From the NCBI RefSeq assembly GCF_000737325.1, contig NZ_CP011125.1, forward strand, positions 6,882,001 to 6,946,000: a DNA stretch of 64,000 nt. Reading direction: 5' to 3'. The DNA comes from Sandaracinus amylolyticus. GTDB taxonomy: Bacteria > Myxococcota_A > Polyangia > Polyangiales > Sandaracinaceae. Under the pieces are notes generated by a model. It was not told the DNA's origin. It worked only from the letters and a program-made list of their open reading frames with translations, and did not search any database. A program made the translations under genes and the position numbers. How positions within the stretch are numbered: position 1 is the stretch's first letter; every line of letters starts with the position of its first letter. Below, piece after piece: positions 16,010 through 24,870 of the stretch.

Positions 16010-19000
16010 ATGCTCGCACTCGTCATCGCGGGGCTTCTCCTCGTGCTCGCCTGGATCGCGGCGTGGCTGCTCGAGCTCCCGCTGTGGATCCCGCTCCTGC
16101 TCACGGTCCTGACGCTGATCGGGATCGCGTTCGTGCTCGTGGTCCGGCGCATCCTCGCGCAGCGGAAGGCCGGACAGATCGAGCGTGCGCTCATGGCCCA
16201 GGCCGCGAGCGCCCAAGACAGCATGCGGCCCGATCTCGCGGCCGAGATCGAGAGCATGACCGCCGAGTTCCACAAGGCGGTCGCAGCGCTCAAGACGTCG
16301 AAGCTGAAGGGCGGCGGCGCCGGCGCGCTCTACGCGCTCCCCTGGTACGTGATCATCGGCCCGCCGGGCGCGGGCAAGAGCACCGCGCTGCGCAACTCGG
16401 GCCTGCCCTTCCCGTACGTGCCGAGCCAGTCGCGCGGCAGCATCAAGGGCATCGGCGGCACGCGCAACTGCGACTGGTGGCTCACCAACGACGCGGTGCT
16501 CCTCGACACGGCGGGCCGCTGGACGACGCAGGAGGACGATCAGGAGTGGTTCGCGTTCCTCGATCTCCTGAAGAGGCACCGCCCGCGTCAGCCGCTCAAT
16601 GGGATCCTCGTCGCGGTCAGCGTCGACGACCTCGTCTCGACCGGCGACGAAGGCCGCGTGGTGCTCGCGGCGCGAGTGCGCGAGCGCATCGACGAGGTGA
16701 TGTCGCGCCTCGGGATCGCGCTGCCGGTGTACGTGCTCGTCACGAAGTGCGATCTCGTGCCCGGGTTCGTCGAGACGTTCGCCGAGCTGCCGCGCTCGGA
16801 GCGCGGTCAGCTCTGGGGCTACACCCTGCCGTTCCGCGAGCTCGGGCTCGAGCTCGCGCCCACCGTCGACGCACGGTTCGCGGAGCTCGTGCAGAGCGCG
16901 CGGCAGCGGGTGATGACGCGCATCGGCCACGAGCGACGCCTCGAGACGCGCGAGCTCATGGCGGGCTTCCCGAGCCAGCTCGCGACGCTCGGAGAGCCGC
17001 TCACGCACTTCCTCGTCGAGCTCTTTCAGCCGAACGTGTACCGCCAGTCGCCGGTGCTGCGCGGCACGTACTTCACGAGCGGCACGCAGGAGGGCACGCC
17101 GATCGATCGCCTGCTGGGCCGTCTCGCGGAGGCCGCGAACCTGCCGTCGCACCTCGCGCTCCCGGAGCCGGTGCTCGAGCCGAAGAGCTACTTCCTCACC
17201 AAGGTCTTCTTCGACGTCCTCTTCCCCGACGCGAAGCTGGTCGCGCCGACCGAGCTCAGCGCGCGACGTCGCCAGATCGTGCAGGTCGCGTCGGGCCTCG
17301 CGCTCTGCGCGACGGCCGGGCTCGCGCTCGTGGGCAGCGCGGTCTCGTGGCGCCTCAACCGCGAGATGGTGCGCGACACCGCGCAGCTGCTGCGCGCCGT
17401 CGGCGAGAGCACGAAGGACGGCGAGGCGCTCGCAGCGCCGCTCGCGCCGAGCACGCTCGAGGCACTGCGCGGGCGCGCCGACGAGCTGCGGTCCTACGAC
17501 GCCGCGGGTCCGCCGTGGTTGATGCGCCTCGGGCTCTACAGCGGCGGGCCGCTCGTGCAGCCGACGACGCAGGCGTACGCGCGCGCGATGCGCGAGGGTG
17601 TCGTCGCGCCGCTCGTGCGTCGCGAAGCCAGCGCGCTCGACACGTGGGGACGTCGCTTCGAGCAGGAGCTCGATGCGCAACCGAGCGCGGAGGAGCACCA
17701 GCGCTTCTACGCCGCGCTCGAGCGGCACCTGCGCCTCACGATGCCGCGCGCTGCGGACGAGCCCGCGACGAGCGACGTCGATCGTGATCGGCTCGTCGAT
17801 GCGCTCGCCGCGCTCTGGGCCGAGTCGAGCAGCGCGGCGCGCGACGCGGACGGCGCGATGCTCGCGCGTCACGCGCGCTTCTATCTCGAGCTCGCGTCAG
17901 AGAGCCCCGCCCTCTACGTGACGCGCGACGACGACGCGGTGCGCCGCGCGCGCCTCGCGCTCTCGCGCTTGCCTGCGAGCCAGGTCGCGCTCGCCGAGCT
18001 GGTGCGCGAGACCGAGGGTCGCGGATACGACCTCACGCTGCAGCGCCTCATCGGCGCGACCGGCGCGGCGCTCAGCGCGCGCGCCCACGTGCGCGGTGCG
18101 TTCACCCGGCGGGCGTGGGAGGAGCACATCCGCCAGCGCATCGACGATGCCGGCGCACGCCGCGCGGGTGCGGCGTGGGTGCTCGGTCCGATCCACGGCG
18201 ACGCCGACGAGCGGAGCCGCGCGATGCGCGACGAGCTCCGCGCCCAGTACTTCGAGGCGTACGTGCACGAGTGGCAGCAGTTCGTGCGAGGCCTGCGCAC
18301 CAAGACCGCGCACGACGAGACCGAGGCGCTCGCGCTGCTCGAGGACCTCACGCGTGGCAGTCCCGCGCCGCTCGGCCGCTTGGTCGCCGCGATCGATCAC
18401 AACCTCCAGCTCGTCGAGCCGGAGCCGCCTCCCGCGACGAACGGTGCCGCGCAGGGCCTGCTCGCCTCGCTCGAACAGACCGTACGTGGCCGCGTCGGCA
18501 ACCAGGCGGTCGACGCCGCGCGCGACACGCTCACCGACGCCTCGCCCACGCCGCCGGCCGCGCGCCTCACCGGCGACTCCGTCCGCAGCGCGTTCGAGGG
18601 GCTCGTGCAGTTCGGCGTCGCGCCGCCGGTCGAAAGCGGCACGCCGCCGCCGGTCGGGCTGGACGTCTATCAGGAGCAGCTCGTGTTCCTCCGCGACGCG
18701 CTCGCGACGCATCGCGACGACCCGTCGACCGGCGCCCAGCTCGTCTCGCGCTTGCAGACCGCGCGCACCCGCGTGCAGGCGCTGATTGCCGAGCAGCCGG
18801 TCGGGTGGCGTCCCTTCTTCGAGCAGCTGCTCTGGCCGCCGATCGATGGCGCAGCGACGACGTCCAGCGAGTCGATGGCGGGCTCGACCGCGCGCGCCTG
18901 GTGCTCGTCGGTCGCGGTGCCGTTCTTCTCCACGCTCGCCGGGCGGTATCCGTTCGCGCCGGCGGGCCACGACACCGCGATCGCCGACTTCGCGGCGTTC

Positions 19001-19663
19001 TATCGCCCGGCGAGCGGAACCGTCTGGACCTTCTACGAGCAGTCGCTCACGTCGCAGGTCGAGCGCGACGGCGCGCGCTACGTGTTCGCGACTCGCCTCG
19101 GGCGCGACGCGGGCAGCGTGTATCGCAGCACGCTGCCGCTCTTCCTCGAGCGCAGCCAGACGATCACGAGCGCGTTCTTCCCGCCGGGCGCGACCGATCC
19201 GCGCGTCGAGATGGACGTGCGCGTGCACCCCGTGCCGGGCGCGGCGTCGGTTCGCTTCGCGTCGGGCGGAACGCTCATCGACTATCGCAACGGCCCGGAG
19301 AGCTGGACGCGCGTGGTGTGGCCCGGCGAGCGGCCCGACGCGGGCGCGTCGATCGAGGTACTCGGCGCGAACGGCCTGCAGGAGCGCGTGCGCCAGGAGG
19401 GCGAGTGGGGACTCTTCCGCCTGATGGAGCGCGCCGCGCGCATCGGCGGCGGTGGGCCCGGTGCGCGCACGTTCACCGTGACGTGGCACCTGCCCGGCCA
19501 CGATCTCGACGTGACGATCGACGTCCGTCTGGTGCGCGCGGAGAACCCGTTCTTCGCGCCGGACGATCGTCAGGGACGCGTGCTCGGTCCGATGCGCGCG
19601 GTGGGCGTCCAGGCGCCGCGCGTGATCACCGCGCGTGACGGCGAGTGCACGGTCGGCGGCTGA
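16010..19663 (+). CDS. tssM: TssM, T6SS inner-membrane channel protein (IcmF)
   Basis: The main envelope-spanning protein linking TssL to TssJ. Of its 1217 residues, about 1-55 hold two membrane helices and about 100-400 the cytoplasmic NTPase domain, with Walker A GPPGAGKS at 117-124 and DTAGRW further on. A third membrane helix follows (ASGLALCATAGLALVGSAVSW, about 425-447), then a long periplasmic part with the IcmF-related middle region and a C-terminal beta domain (TFTVTWHLPGHDLDVTIDVRL). Walker A is intact, which is not true of all TssM proteins. ATG 16010 follows GGAAGGACGACACCG. Confidence 0.95.
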   Translation: MLALVIAGLLLVLAWIAAWLLELPLWIPLLLTVLTLIGIAFVLVVRRILAQRKAGQIERALMAQAASAQDSMRPDLAAEIESMTAEFHKAVAALKTSKLKGGGAGALYALPWYVIIGPPGAGKSTALRNSGLPFPYVPSQSRGSIKGIGGTRNCDWWLTNDAVLLDTAGRWTTQEDDQEWFAFLDLLKRHRPRQPLNGILVAVSVDDLVSTGDEGRVVLAARVRERIDEVMSRLGIALPVYVLVTKCDLVPGFVETFAELPRSERGQLWGYTLPFRELGLELAPTVDARFAELVQSARQRVMTRIGHERRLETRELMAGFPSQLATLGEPLTHFLVELFQPNVYRQSPVLRGTYFTSGTQEGTPIDRLLGRLAEAANLPSHLALPEPVLEPKSYFLTKVFFDVLFPDAKLVAPTELSARRRQIVQVASGLALCATAGLALVGSAVSWRLNREMVRDTAQLLRAVGESTKDGEALAAPLAPSTLEALRGRADELRSYDAAGPPWLMRLGLYSGGPLVQPTTQAYARAMREGVVAPLVRREASALDTWGRRFEQELDAQPSAEEHQRFYAALERHLRLTMPRAADEPATSDVDRDRLVDALAALWAESSSAARDADGAMLARHARFYLELASESPALYVTRDDDAVRRARLALSRLPASQVALAELVRETEGRGYDLTLQRLIGATGAALSARAHVRGAFTRRAWEEHIRQRIDDAGARRAGAAWVLGPIHGDADERSRAMRDELRAQYFEAYVHEWQQFVRGLRTKTAHDETEALALLEDLTRGSPAPLGRLVAAIDHNLQLVEPEPPPATNGAAQGLLASLEQTVRGRVGNQAVDAARDTLTDASPTPPAARLTGDSVRSAFEGLVQFGVAPPVESGTPPPVGLDVYQEQLVFLRDALATHRDDPSTGAQLVSRLQTARTRVQALIAEQPVGWRPFFEQLLWPPIDGAATTSSESMAGSTARAWCSSVAVPFFSTLAGRYPFAPAGHDTAIADFAAFYRPASGTVWTFYEQSLTSQVERDGARYVFATRLGRDAGSVYRSTLPLFLERSQTITSAFFPPGATDPRVEMDVRVHPVPGAASVRFASGGTLIDYRNGPESWTRVVWPGERPDAGASIEVLGANGLQERVRQEGEWGLFRLMERAARIGGGGPGARTFTVTWHLPGHDLDVTIDVRLVRAENPFFAPDDRQGRVLGPMRAVGVQAPRVITARDGECTVGG

Positions 19664-19704
19664 GCGCCGATGTCGACGACTGACGAGCACGGAGAGCACG
19701 GGCC

Positions 19705-20610
19705 ATGAGCTGGACGGTCTTCGGAAAGACACCGCGCGAGGGCGACTTCGTGCGCCACGAGCTGCGCGATCCCGTCGCGATGGAGTGTTTTCGCTGGGTC
19801 GGCGACTCCGTCGCTCGACTGCCCAACTGGGTGCGCGCCATTCCACAGCAGGGACTGCGATTCGTGTTCTCCGGGAGCGCGAACGACCGCGCTCTCGTCG
19901 GCACGATGATCCGCAGTCAGGATCGTGTCGGTCGCGAGTTCCCCCTGGTCGCGCTGCGCGTCGTGCCGGCGTCGGACCTCTCGCGCGTGTTCCCCGCCGT
20001 CCCGCTCGCGTGGTCGAACGTGCTCGGGAGCGCACGACGCGCGCTCGAGCTCGGCGCGACGCAGCCGCTGGTCGAGGTGGTGCGCTCGCTCGCGGACATC
20101 GCGATCCCGTCGGGCGCCGACACCCGCGACGCGTATGCGCGCGCAGCGCAAGCGCTGCAGCTCGCCGCGACCAACGACTTCCACGATCGCGTGTTCGGCG
20201 AAGGCGATGCGCCTCACTACGCGTACCACACGGTGCGCGTCGCAGCGGCGCAGGTCGGCCGCGCGCAGGGGCCCGCGTTGGTGTGCCCGGTGACGGTCGC
20301 GACCGACGCGATGGCGTGGCTCGAGCTCGCGCGCCGCCTGCTGCCGACGCTCGATCGTCCGCTCTCGTGCTTGTGGACGACCGGCGCCGACGCACGCCTC
20401 GTCGTGTGTCTCGGCGATCCGCCTTCGTCGGCGCTGCACGCGGTCACCGGATGCGCGGTCGACTCGGCGCGCATCTGGCCGCTGTCGACGACGAGCCAAG
20501 CCGCGCGCGCGAAGGCGCGCACCGTGATCGAGCCGCTGCTGCCGCCGCCGAGCGCGCCGCTCGTCGCGGTGATCGACGCGCTGACCCAGAGCCAGAGGAG
20601 CCCCGGATGA
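19705..20610 (+). CDS. tagF: TagF, T6SS post-translational regulator (ImpM)
   Basis: In other species TagF represses T6SS assembly by binding the FHA protein. The 301-residue product opens with the diagnostic VFGKTPREGDFVRHEL and has FRWVGDSVARLP, RFVFSGSANDRALVGTMIRSQDRVGREFPLV and a late PLSCLWTTGADARLVVCLGDPP segment. There is no fused PppA phosphatase domain. With the kinase and FHA protein it points to threonine-phosphorylation control. Its stop overlaps the tssA start (ATGA). Confidence 0.92.
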   Translation: MSWTVFGKTPREGDFVRHELRDPVAMECFRWVGDSVARLPNWVRAIPQQGLRFVFSGSANDRALVGTMIRSQDRVGREFPLVALRVVPASDLSRVFPAVPLAWSNVLGSARRALELGATQPLVEVVRSLADIAIPSGADTRDAYARAAQALQLAATNDFHDRVFGEGDAPHYAYHTVRVAAAQVGRAQGPALVCPVTVATDAMAWLELARRLLPTLDRPLSCLWTTGADARLVVCLGDPPSSALHAVTGCAVDSARIWPLSTTSQAARAKARTVIEPLLPPPSAPLVAVIDALTQSQRSPG

Positions 20611-22184
20611 GCCTCGAGTCATTGACCCCCACCCTCGAGCCGTGGCTTCGCCCGATCGCGGGCGGCGCGCCCGCTGGGCCCGATCCGCGCGCGCTTCCTT
20701 CCTACCAGAGCCTTCGCGAAGAGATCGCGAAGCTCGAGTCCCCCGCGGCCGGGCCGTGTCGCTGGGACGTGGTCGAGCGCGAAGCGACGAGCGTCCTCGG
20801 CGCGTCGAAAGATCTCGCGGCCGCCGCGTACCTCGCGGGCGCGCTGCTGCAGCGCCGTGGTGTCGCCGGTCTCGCGCTCGGCACGGCGCTGCTCGCGTCA
20901 CTGCTCGAGCGCTACGACGCGTTCCACCCCGCACGTCCGCGCGCACGCGCGAACGCGCTCGCGTGGTTCCTCGATCGCGCAGAGCAGCAGGCCGCCGCCG
21001 TGCAGGTCGGCGCGAGCGATCGCGCTCACCTCGTCGCGGTCGAGAGCGCGCTGGCGGCGCTCCGTCGACACGCGGCCGAGCGTCTCGGCGACGACGCACC
21101 GGGCACGCACCGCCTCGCGGAGGCCGTGCAGCGGTGGACGATGTCGCTCCCGCCCGAAACGCCCGCGCCGATGATCGCACCTGCGCCCGCGGCGCAGCCC
21201 GCGATCACGCCGCCGACGCCGACGCCCGCGAGCGCGCCGGTAGCGCCGACGGTCGCGCCCACCGCCGCCGCGCCGAGCGCGACGGACGAGCCGAGCCGCG
21301 TGCCGCAGTTCCTCGTGCAAGTCGGGAGCTCGCTCGTCTCGACCGCGAAGAGCATCCGCGCCGCGAGCCCCAACGACCTCTCCGCGCTGCGTCTCTTCTT
21401 CACCGGGCTCCACCTGCCGATCGCGCAAGCGCCCGCGATCACGAAGGATCGCCGCACCGCGATGCCGGCGCCGCCGGCCGCGATGCGCCAGGAGATCGAG
21501 CGCGCACCGCACGACGCGGACCCGATGCGCACGATCGACCTCTGCGTGCGTGCGCTCGAGAAGCACCGCTTCTGGCTCGACGCGCACGTCCCGCTCCAGC
21601 GTGCGCTCCTCGCCCGAGGTGCGCGCGACGTCGCGGAGCTCCACGCGCACGAGGTGCGCGCGCTCGTGGCGCGATTGCCCGGCGTGCTCGAGATCGAGTT
21701 CTCCGACGGCACGCCGTTCGCCGCGCCGGCGACGCGCGAGTGGCTCGACTCCCTCTCGGGCGACGCCGGACCCCGCGCCGAGACCAAGACCGCGGAGAGC
21801 CCGATCGACGTGACGCTGCGCGACGCGAAGGAGACGCTCCGCGCCGGTCGCACCAGCGACGCGCTCGGTCGCGCGCAGCACGCCGTGCGGCTCGCGACCA
21901 CCGCGCGCGAGCGGTTCGTCGCGCGTCTGGAGCTCGCCGCGCTCGCCCTCGAGGCGAAGGCGCCTGCCGTCGCGCTCGCGCTGTCCGCGGAGCTCCATCG
22001 CGACGCGATCGCGCGCGATCTCGCCGAGTGGGACGCCCCGCTCGCGGCGCGCGCGTGTGCGCTCTACCTCCGCGCGTGCGCCGCCGGCTCCGAGAAGAAC
22101 ACGCTCCCCTTCGCGCCCGCCGACGTGCACGCGCGCCTCTGCCTGCTCGACCCGGCGACCGCCGCATCGCTGCCGCGCGGATGA
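20607..22184 (+). CDS. tssA: TssA, T6SS cap/baseplate-priming protein (ImpA N-domain, VasJ-like)
   Basis: TssA primes baseplate and sheath assembly or caps the growing sheath. The 525-residue product has the ImpA-related N-terminal domain (PIAGGAPAGPDPRALPSYQSLREEIAKLESP, about residues 11-41, then WDVVEREATSVLGASKDLAAAAYLAGALL). A Pro/Ala-rich linker (about 190-230) follows, then a helical C-terminal domain (MRTIDLCVRALEKHRFWLDAHVPLQRAL). Start ATG 20607 overlaps the tagF stop. The conserved SKDL motif of the N-domain is present. Confidence 0.88.
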   Translation: MSLESLTPTLEPWLRPIAGGAPAGPDPRALPSYQSLREEIAKLESPAAGPCRWDVVEREATSVLGASKDLAAAAYLAGALLQRRGVAGLALGTALLASLLERYDAFHPARPRARANALAWFLDRAEQQAAAVQVGASDRAHLVAVESALAALRRHAAERLGDDAPGTHRLAEAVQRWTMSLPPETPAPMIAPAPAAQPAITPPTPTPASAPVAPTVAPTAAAPSATDEPSRVPQFLVQVGSSLVSTAKSIRAASPNDLSALRLFFTGLHLPIAQAPAITKDRRTAMPAPPAAMRQEIERAPHDADPMRTIDLCVRALEKHRFWLDAHVPLQRALLARGARDVAELHAHEVRALVARLPGVLEIEFSDGTPFAAPATREWLDSLSGDAGPRAETKTAESPIDVTLRDAKETLRAGRTSDALGRAQHAVRLATTARERFVARLELAALALEAKAPAVALALSAELHRDAIARDLAEWDAPLAARACALYLRACAAGSEKNTLPFAPADVHARLCLLDPATAASLPRG

Positions 22185-22198
22185 TTTTTCGGCGCGCC

Positions 22199-22227
22199 AC
22201 GCAACGCGCGCCGCGAGCCTCCGATGA
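22199..22227 (+). promoter_or_regulatory. T6SS-type bipartite promoter element upstream of tssB
   Basis: ACGCAAC at 22199-22205, 16-base spacer, CGATGA at 22222-22227, 69 bases before the tssB ATG. A T5 run (22185-22189) precedes it, as a T run does at the hcp site. It should drive the sheath genes tssB-tssC. Confidence 0.65.
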
Positions 22228-22296
22228 AGAGCCCGTCAGCGCGAGGTGCTTCGCCTCGTCGCCCGCGTCCGTTCGCCCGAACAAGGAGCCACCACG

Positions 22297-22791
22297 ATGT
22301 CGAAGGATCAGAGCGTCGCGCCGAAGGAGCGCATCAACATCACGTACAAGTCGGCCACCGGAGACGTCGCGGAGGACGTGGAGCTGCCCTTCCGCACGCT
22401 CGTGCTCGGCGACTTCACCGGCCGCCCGGACGACTCGCTCATCGAGGAGCGGAAGCCGGTCGCGATCGACAAGGACAACTTCAACGACGTCCTCCGCGAG
22501 CAGGACGTGAAGCTCGAGCTGAACGTCCCGGATCACCTCTCGGGGCGCGAGGGCCAAGAGCTCCCGGTCCAGATCGCGATCCGCTCGATGAAGGACCTCG
22601 AGCCCGAGCAGATCGCGGAGCAGGTCCCCGCGATGAAGCAGCTCCTCGAGCTGCGCGCGGCGCTCACCGCGCTGAAGGGCCCGATGAGCAATGCCCCCGC
22701 GTTCCGCAAGCGCCTCGCCTCGAGCATCGCCGACCCGGATGCGCGCGCGAAGCTGCTCGCCGAGCTCGGCCTCGAGAACACGGGCGAGTGA
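22297..22791 (+). CDS. tssB: TssB, T6SS sheath small subunit (VipA)
   Basis: Forms the contractile sheath with TssC. From ATG 22297 (AAGGAG at about 22283) the 164-residue product starts SKDQSVAPKERINITYKSATGDV and has the family core ELPFRTLVLGDFTGRPDDS, LREQDVKLELNVPDHLSG and LPVQIAIRSMKDLEPEQIAEQVP. The in-frame start at 22246 lacks a ribosome site and gives an unrelated extension. Confidence 0.95.
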   Translation: MSKDQSVAPKERINITYKSATGDVAEDVELPFRTLVLGDFTGRPDDSLIEERKPVAIDKDNFNDVLREQDVKLELNVPDHLSGREGQELPVQIAIRSMKDLEPEQIAEQVPAMKQLLELRAALTALKGPMSNAPAFRKRLASSIADPDARAKLLAELGLENTGE

Positions 22792-22816
22792 GCCCTCCCA
22801 TCGACCAGGAGACGCC

Positions 22817-24316
22817 ATGTCCACGCAGCTGAGCCCGCAGACCCAGACCGCCGACGCCGAGACGCGCGAGGTCTCCGTCCTCGACGAGATCCTCGCCGAG
22901 ACGAAGATCGCACCGACCGACGACGGCTACGACATCGCGAAGAAGGGCGTCGAGGCCTTCCTCGCTCACCTCCTCACGAAACAAGGCCTCACCCAGCCGA
23001 GCGCCGGCGACAAGGTCGACAAGCTCGCGGTCGACATGATGATCGCGGAGATCGATCGAAAGCTCTCGGCGCAGCTGAACGCCATCCTCCACCACGATCG
23101 ATTCCAGTCGATCGAGCGCAGCTGGCGCAGCCTCAAGTACCTCGTCGACAACACCGATTTTCGCGCGAATTGCCGCGTCGACATCCTCTCGTGCACCAAG
23201 GACGAGCTCGCGACGGATTTCGAGGACGCGCCGGAGATCACGAAGTCGGGCCTCTATCGACATGCGTACTCCGCGGAGTACGGCACGTTCGGCGGCAAGC
23301 CCTACGGCACGATGGTCTCGAGCTTCGACTTCGGCCCGGGCCCGCAGGACGTGCAGCTCCTGCGCAACTGCGCCGCCGTCGGCGCGATGTCGCACGCGCC
23401 CTTCCTCGCGAACGCGAGCCCGAAGTTCTTCGGTGTCGAGACGTACACCGAGCTCCCGGCGCTCAAGGATCTGCAGAGCATCTTCGAGGGCCCGCAGTAC
23501 GCGAAGTGGCGCGGGTTCCGTGAGACCGAGGACGCGCGCTACGTCGGCCTCTGCGTGCCTCGGATGCTGATGCGCCTGCCGTACGGCCCCGAGTCCAACC
23601 CGGTGAAGGCCTTCCACTTCGAGGAAGACGTCGTCGGAGAGCACGAGCGTTATCTCTGGGGCCCGACGAGCTTCGCGCTCGCAGCGCGTCTGTCGGACTC
23701 GTTCGCTCGCTACAAGTGGGCGGCGAACTGCATCGGTCCGAAGGGCGGCGGCGCGGTGGAGAACATGCATCTCCATCAGTTCGAGGCGATGGGCGCGATC
23801 GAGACGAAGATCCCCACCGAGATCCAGCTCACCGATCGTCGCGAGTACGAGCTCGCGGAGCAGGGGTTCATCGGCCTCGTCTGGCGCAAGGAGTCCGACA
23901 ACGCCGCGTTCTTCAGCGCGAATTCGGTGCAGAAGCCGAAGGTCTTCCCGAACACGCCCGAGGGCAAAGCCGCGGAGACCAATTTCCGCCTCGGCATGAT
24001 GCTCCCGTACATGTTCATGATCACGCGCGTCGCGCACTACATCAAAGTGCTCCAGCGCGAGCAGATCGGAACGTTCAAGTCGCGCGAGGACATGGAGAAG
24101 GGCCTCAACAAGTGGCTCTCTCAGTATGCCGTGGACATGGAGTCGCCGGCGCCCGAGGTCCGCGCGCGGCGCCCGTTCCGCAAGGCGCAGATCGTCGTGA
24201 AGGACGTGGACGGACAGCCGGGCTGGTACTCGTGCCAGATCCTGCTCCAGCCGCACTTCAAGTACGCCGGCGCCGACTTCACGCTCTCGCTGGTCGGTCG
24301 TCTCGACAAGAAGTGA
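22817..24316 (+). CDS. tssC: TssC, T6SS sheath large subunit (VipB)
   Basis: Large sheath subunit, 499 residues from ATG 22817. Clear VipB features: SVLDEILAETKI, ILHHDRFQSIERSWRSLKYLVD (the FQ-E-WRGL region), YSAEYGTFGGKPYG, MSHAPFLANASPKFFG, RFLMRLPYG-type segment (PRMLMRLPYGPESNPV), and the C-terminal ARRPFRKAQIVVKDVDGQPGWYSC. It follows tssB by 25 bases with AGGAG upstream. A strong hairpin lies just after its stop. Confidence 0.96.
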   Translation: MSTQLSPQTQTADAETREVSVLDEILAETKIAPTDDGYDIAKKGVEAFLAHLLTKQGLTQPSAGDKVDKLAVDMMIAEIDRKLSAQLNAILHHDRFQSIERSWRSLKYLVDNTDFRANCRVDILSCTKDELATDFEDAPEITKSGLYRHAYSAEYGTFGGKPYGTMVSSFDFGPGPQDVQLLRNCAAVGAMSHAPFLANASPKFFGVETYTELPALKDLQSIFEGPQYAKWRGFRETEDARYVGLCVPRMLMRLPYGPESNPVKAFHFEEDVVGEHERYLWGPTSFALAARLSDSFARYKWAANCIGPKGGGAVENMHLHQFEAMGAIETKIPTEIQLTDRREYELAEQGFIGLVWRKESDNAAFFSANSVQKPKVFPNTPEGKAAETNFRLGMMLPYMFMITRVAHYIKVLQREQIGTFKSREDMEKGLNKWLSQYAVDMESPAPEVRARRPFRKAQIVVKDVDGQPGWYSCQILLQPHFKYAGADFTLSLVGRLDKK

Positions 24317-24338
24317 GTCGCGCACCGCGCGATCGGAG

Positions 24339-24369
24339 GCCCCACGTGATCGCGAGCGATCCGTGGGGC
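24339..24369 (+). terminator. Stem-loop after tssC (terminator or attenuator)
   Basis: Arms GCCCCACG (24339-24346) and CGTGGGGC (24362-24369) pair perfectly. The inner bases GATCG and CGATC extend the stem around a CGAG loop with one bulged T. It lies 22 bases after the tssC stop and just before the next gene. The following bases are T-poor, so it may act as an mRNA 3'-end stabiliser or partial terminator for the abundant sheath transcript. Confidence 0.55.
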
Positions 24370-24390
24370 TTCGTCGCGTGGAGGTGAACG

Positions 24391-24813
24391 ATGGTGCTGC
24401 TCACGATCGTGATCGCGATCCTGCTGCTCGTCTGTCTGGCGTTCGTGCTCGCGGCGCGACGGCGTCGTCCGCCCGAGCCCGTCGATGCACGCCGGGAGGC
24501 TCCTCCCGAGATCGTCGCGCCGCCGGAGGTCGTCGAGCCTGCCCCCGAGCCCGACGCGGTGTGGCTCGCCGCGCTCGAGATGGCGCGCACCGCACACCTC
24601 GTCGCGCAGCACCTCGGCTTCGAAGCGATCCCGGATCGCGACGAGCCCTCGGTGCGGAGGCTGCGGATCGCGCTGCGCAACGAGCTCGAGCGCCGCGCCG
24701 CGGAGCGCCTCGCGAGCACGAGCGATCTGGCGTGCGTGCGCCGCATCGAGATCACGCCCGACGCGCGGCACGCCGTCGCGCTCGTCGACACGGCGGCACC
24801 GCCGCCGGCGTGA
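24391..24813 (+). CDS. Small single-pass membrane protein in T6SS cluster, unknown function
   Basis: A 140-residue protein with one N-terminal membrane helix (about residues 2-21, VLLTIVIAILLLVCLAFVLA), a basic stop-transfer RRRR, a Pro/Glu-rich linker (about 27-58) and a soluble C-terminal domain (LEMARTAHLVAQHLGFEAIP; RRLRIALRNELERRAAERL). I do not recognise the domain. A GGAGGTGAACG ribosome site precedes the ATG. Its place between tssC and vgrG suggests a lineage-specific accessory. Confidence 0.65.
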   Translation: MVLLTIVIAILLLVCLAFVLAARRRRPPEPVDARREAPPEIVAPPEVVEPAPEPDAVWLAALEMARTAHLVAQHLGFEAIPDRDEPSVRRLRIALRNELERRAAERLASTSDLACVRRIEITPDARHAVALVDTAAPPPA

Positions 24814-24815
24814 GC

Positions 24816-24844
24816 ACGCAACGCGCGCTGCGACACGCCGATGA
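24816..24844 (+). promoter_or_regulatory. T6SS-type bipartite promoter element upstream of vgrG
   Basis: ACGCAAC at 24816-24822, 16-base spacer, CGATGA at 24839-24844. The -10 box contains the first in-frame ATG of the vgrG frame (24841). The ATG at 24871, 26 bases downstream with GAGGAG before it, is therefore the credible start. Confidence 0.65.
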
Positions 24845-24870
24845 GCACCTCGCACCGACGAGGAGCGCAC

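Noticed and set aside
19667-19672. CGATGT before tagF as a ninth promoter element
   Set aside because: The bases 16 upstream match ACGCAAC at only three of seven positions.
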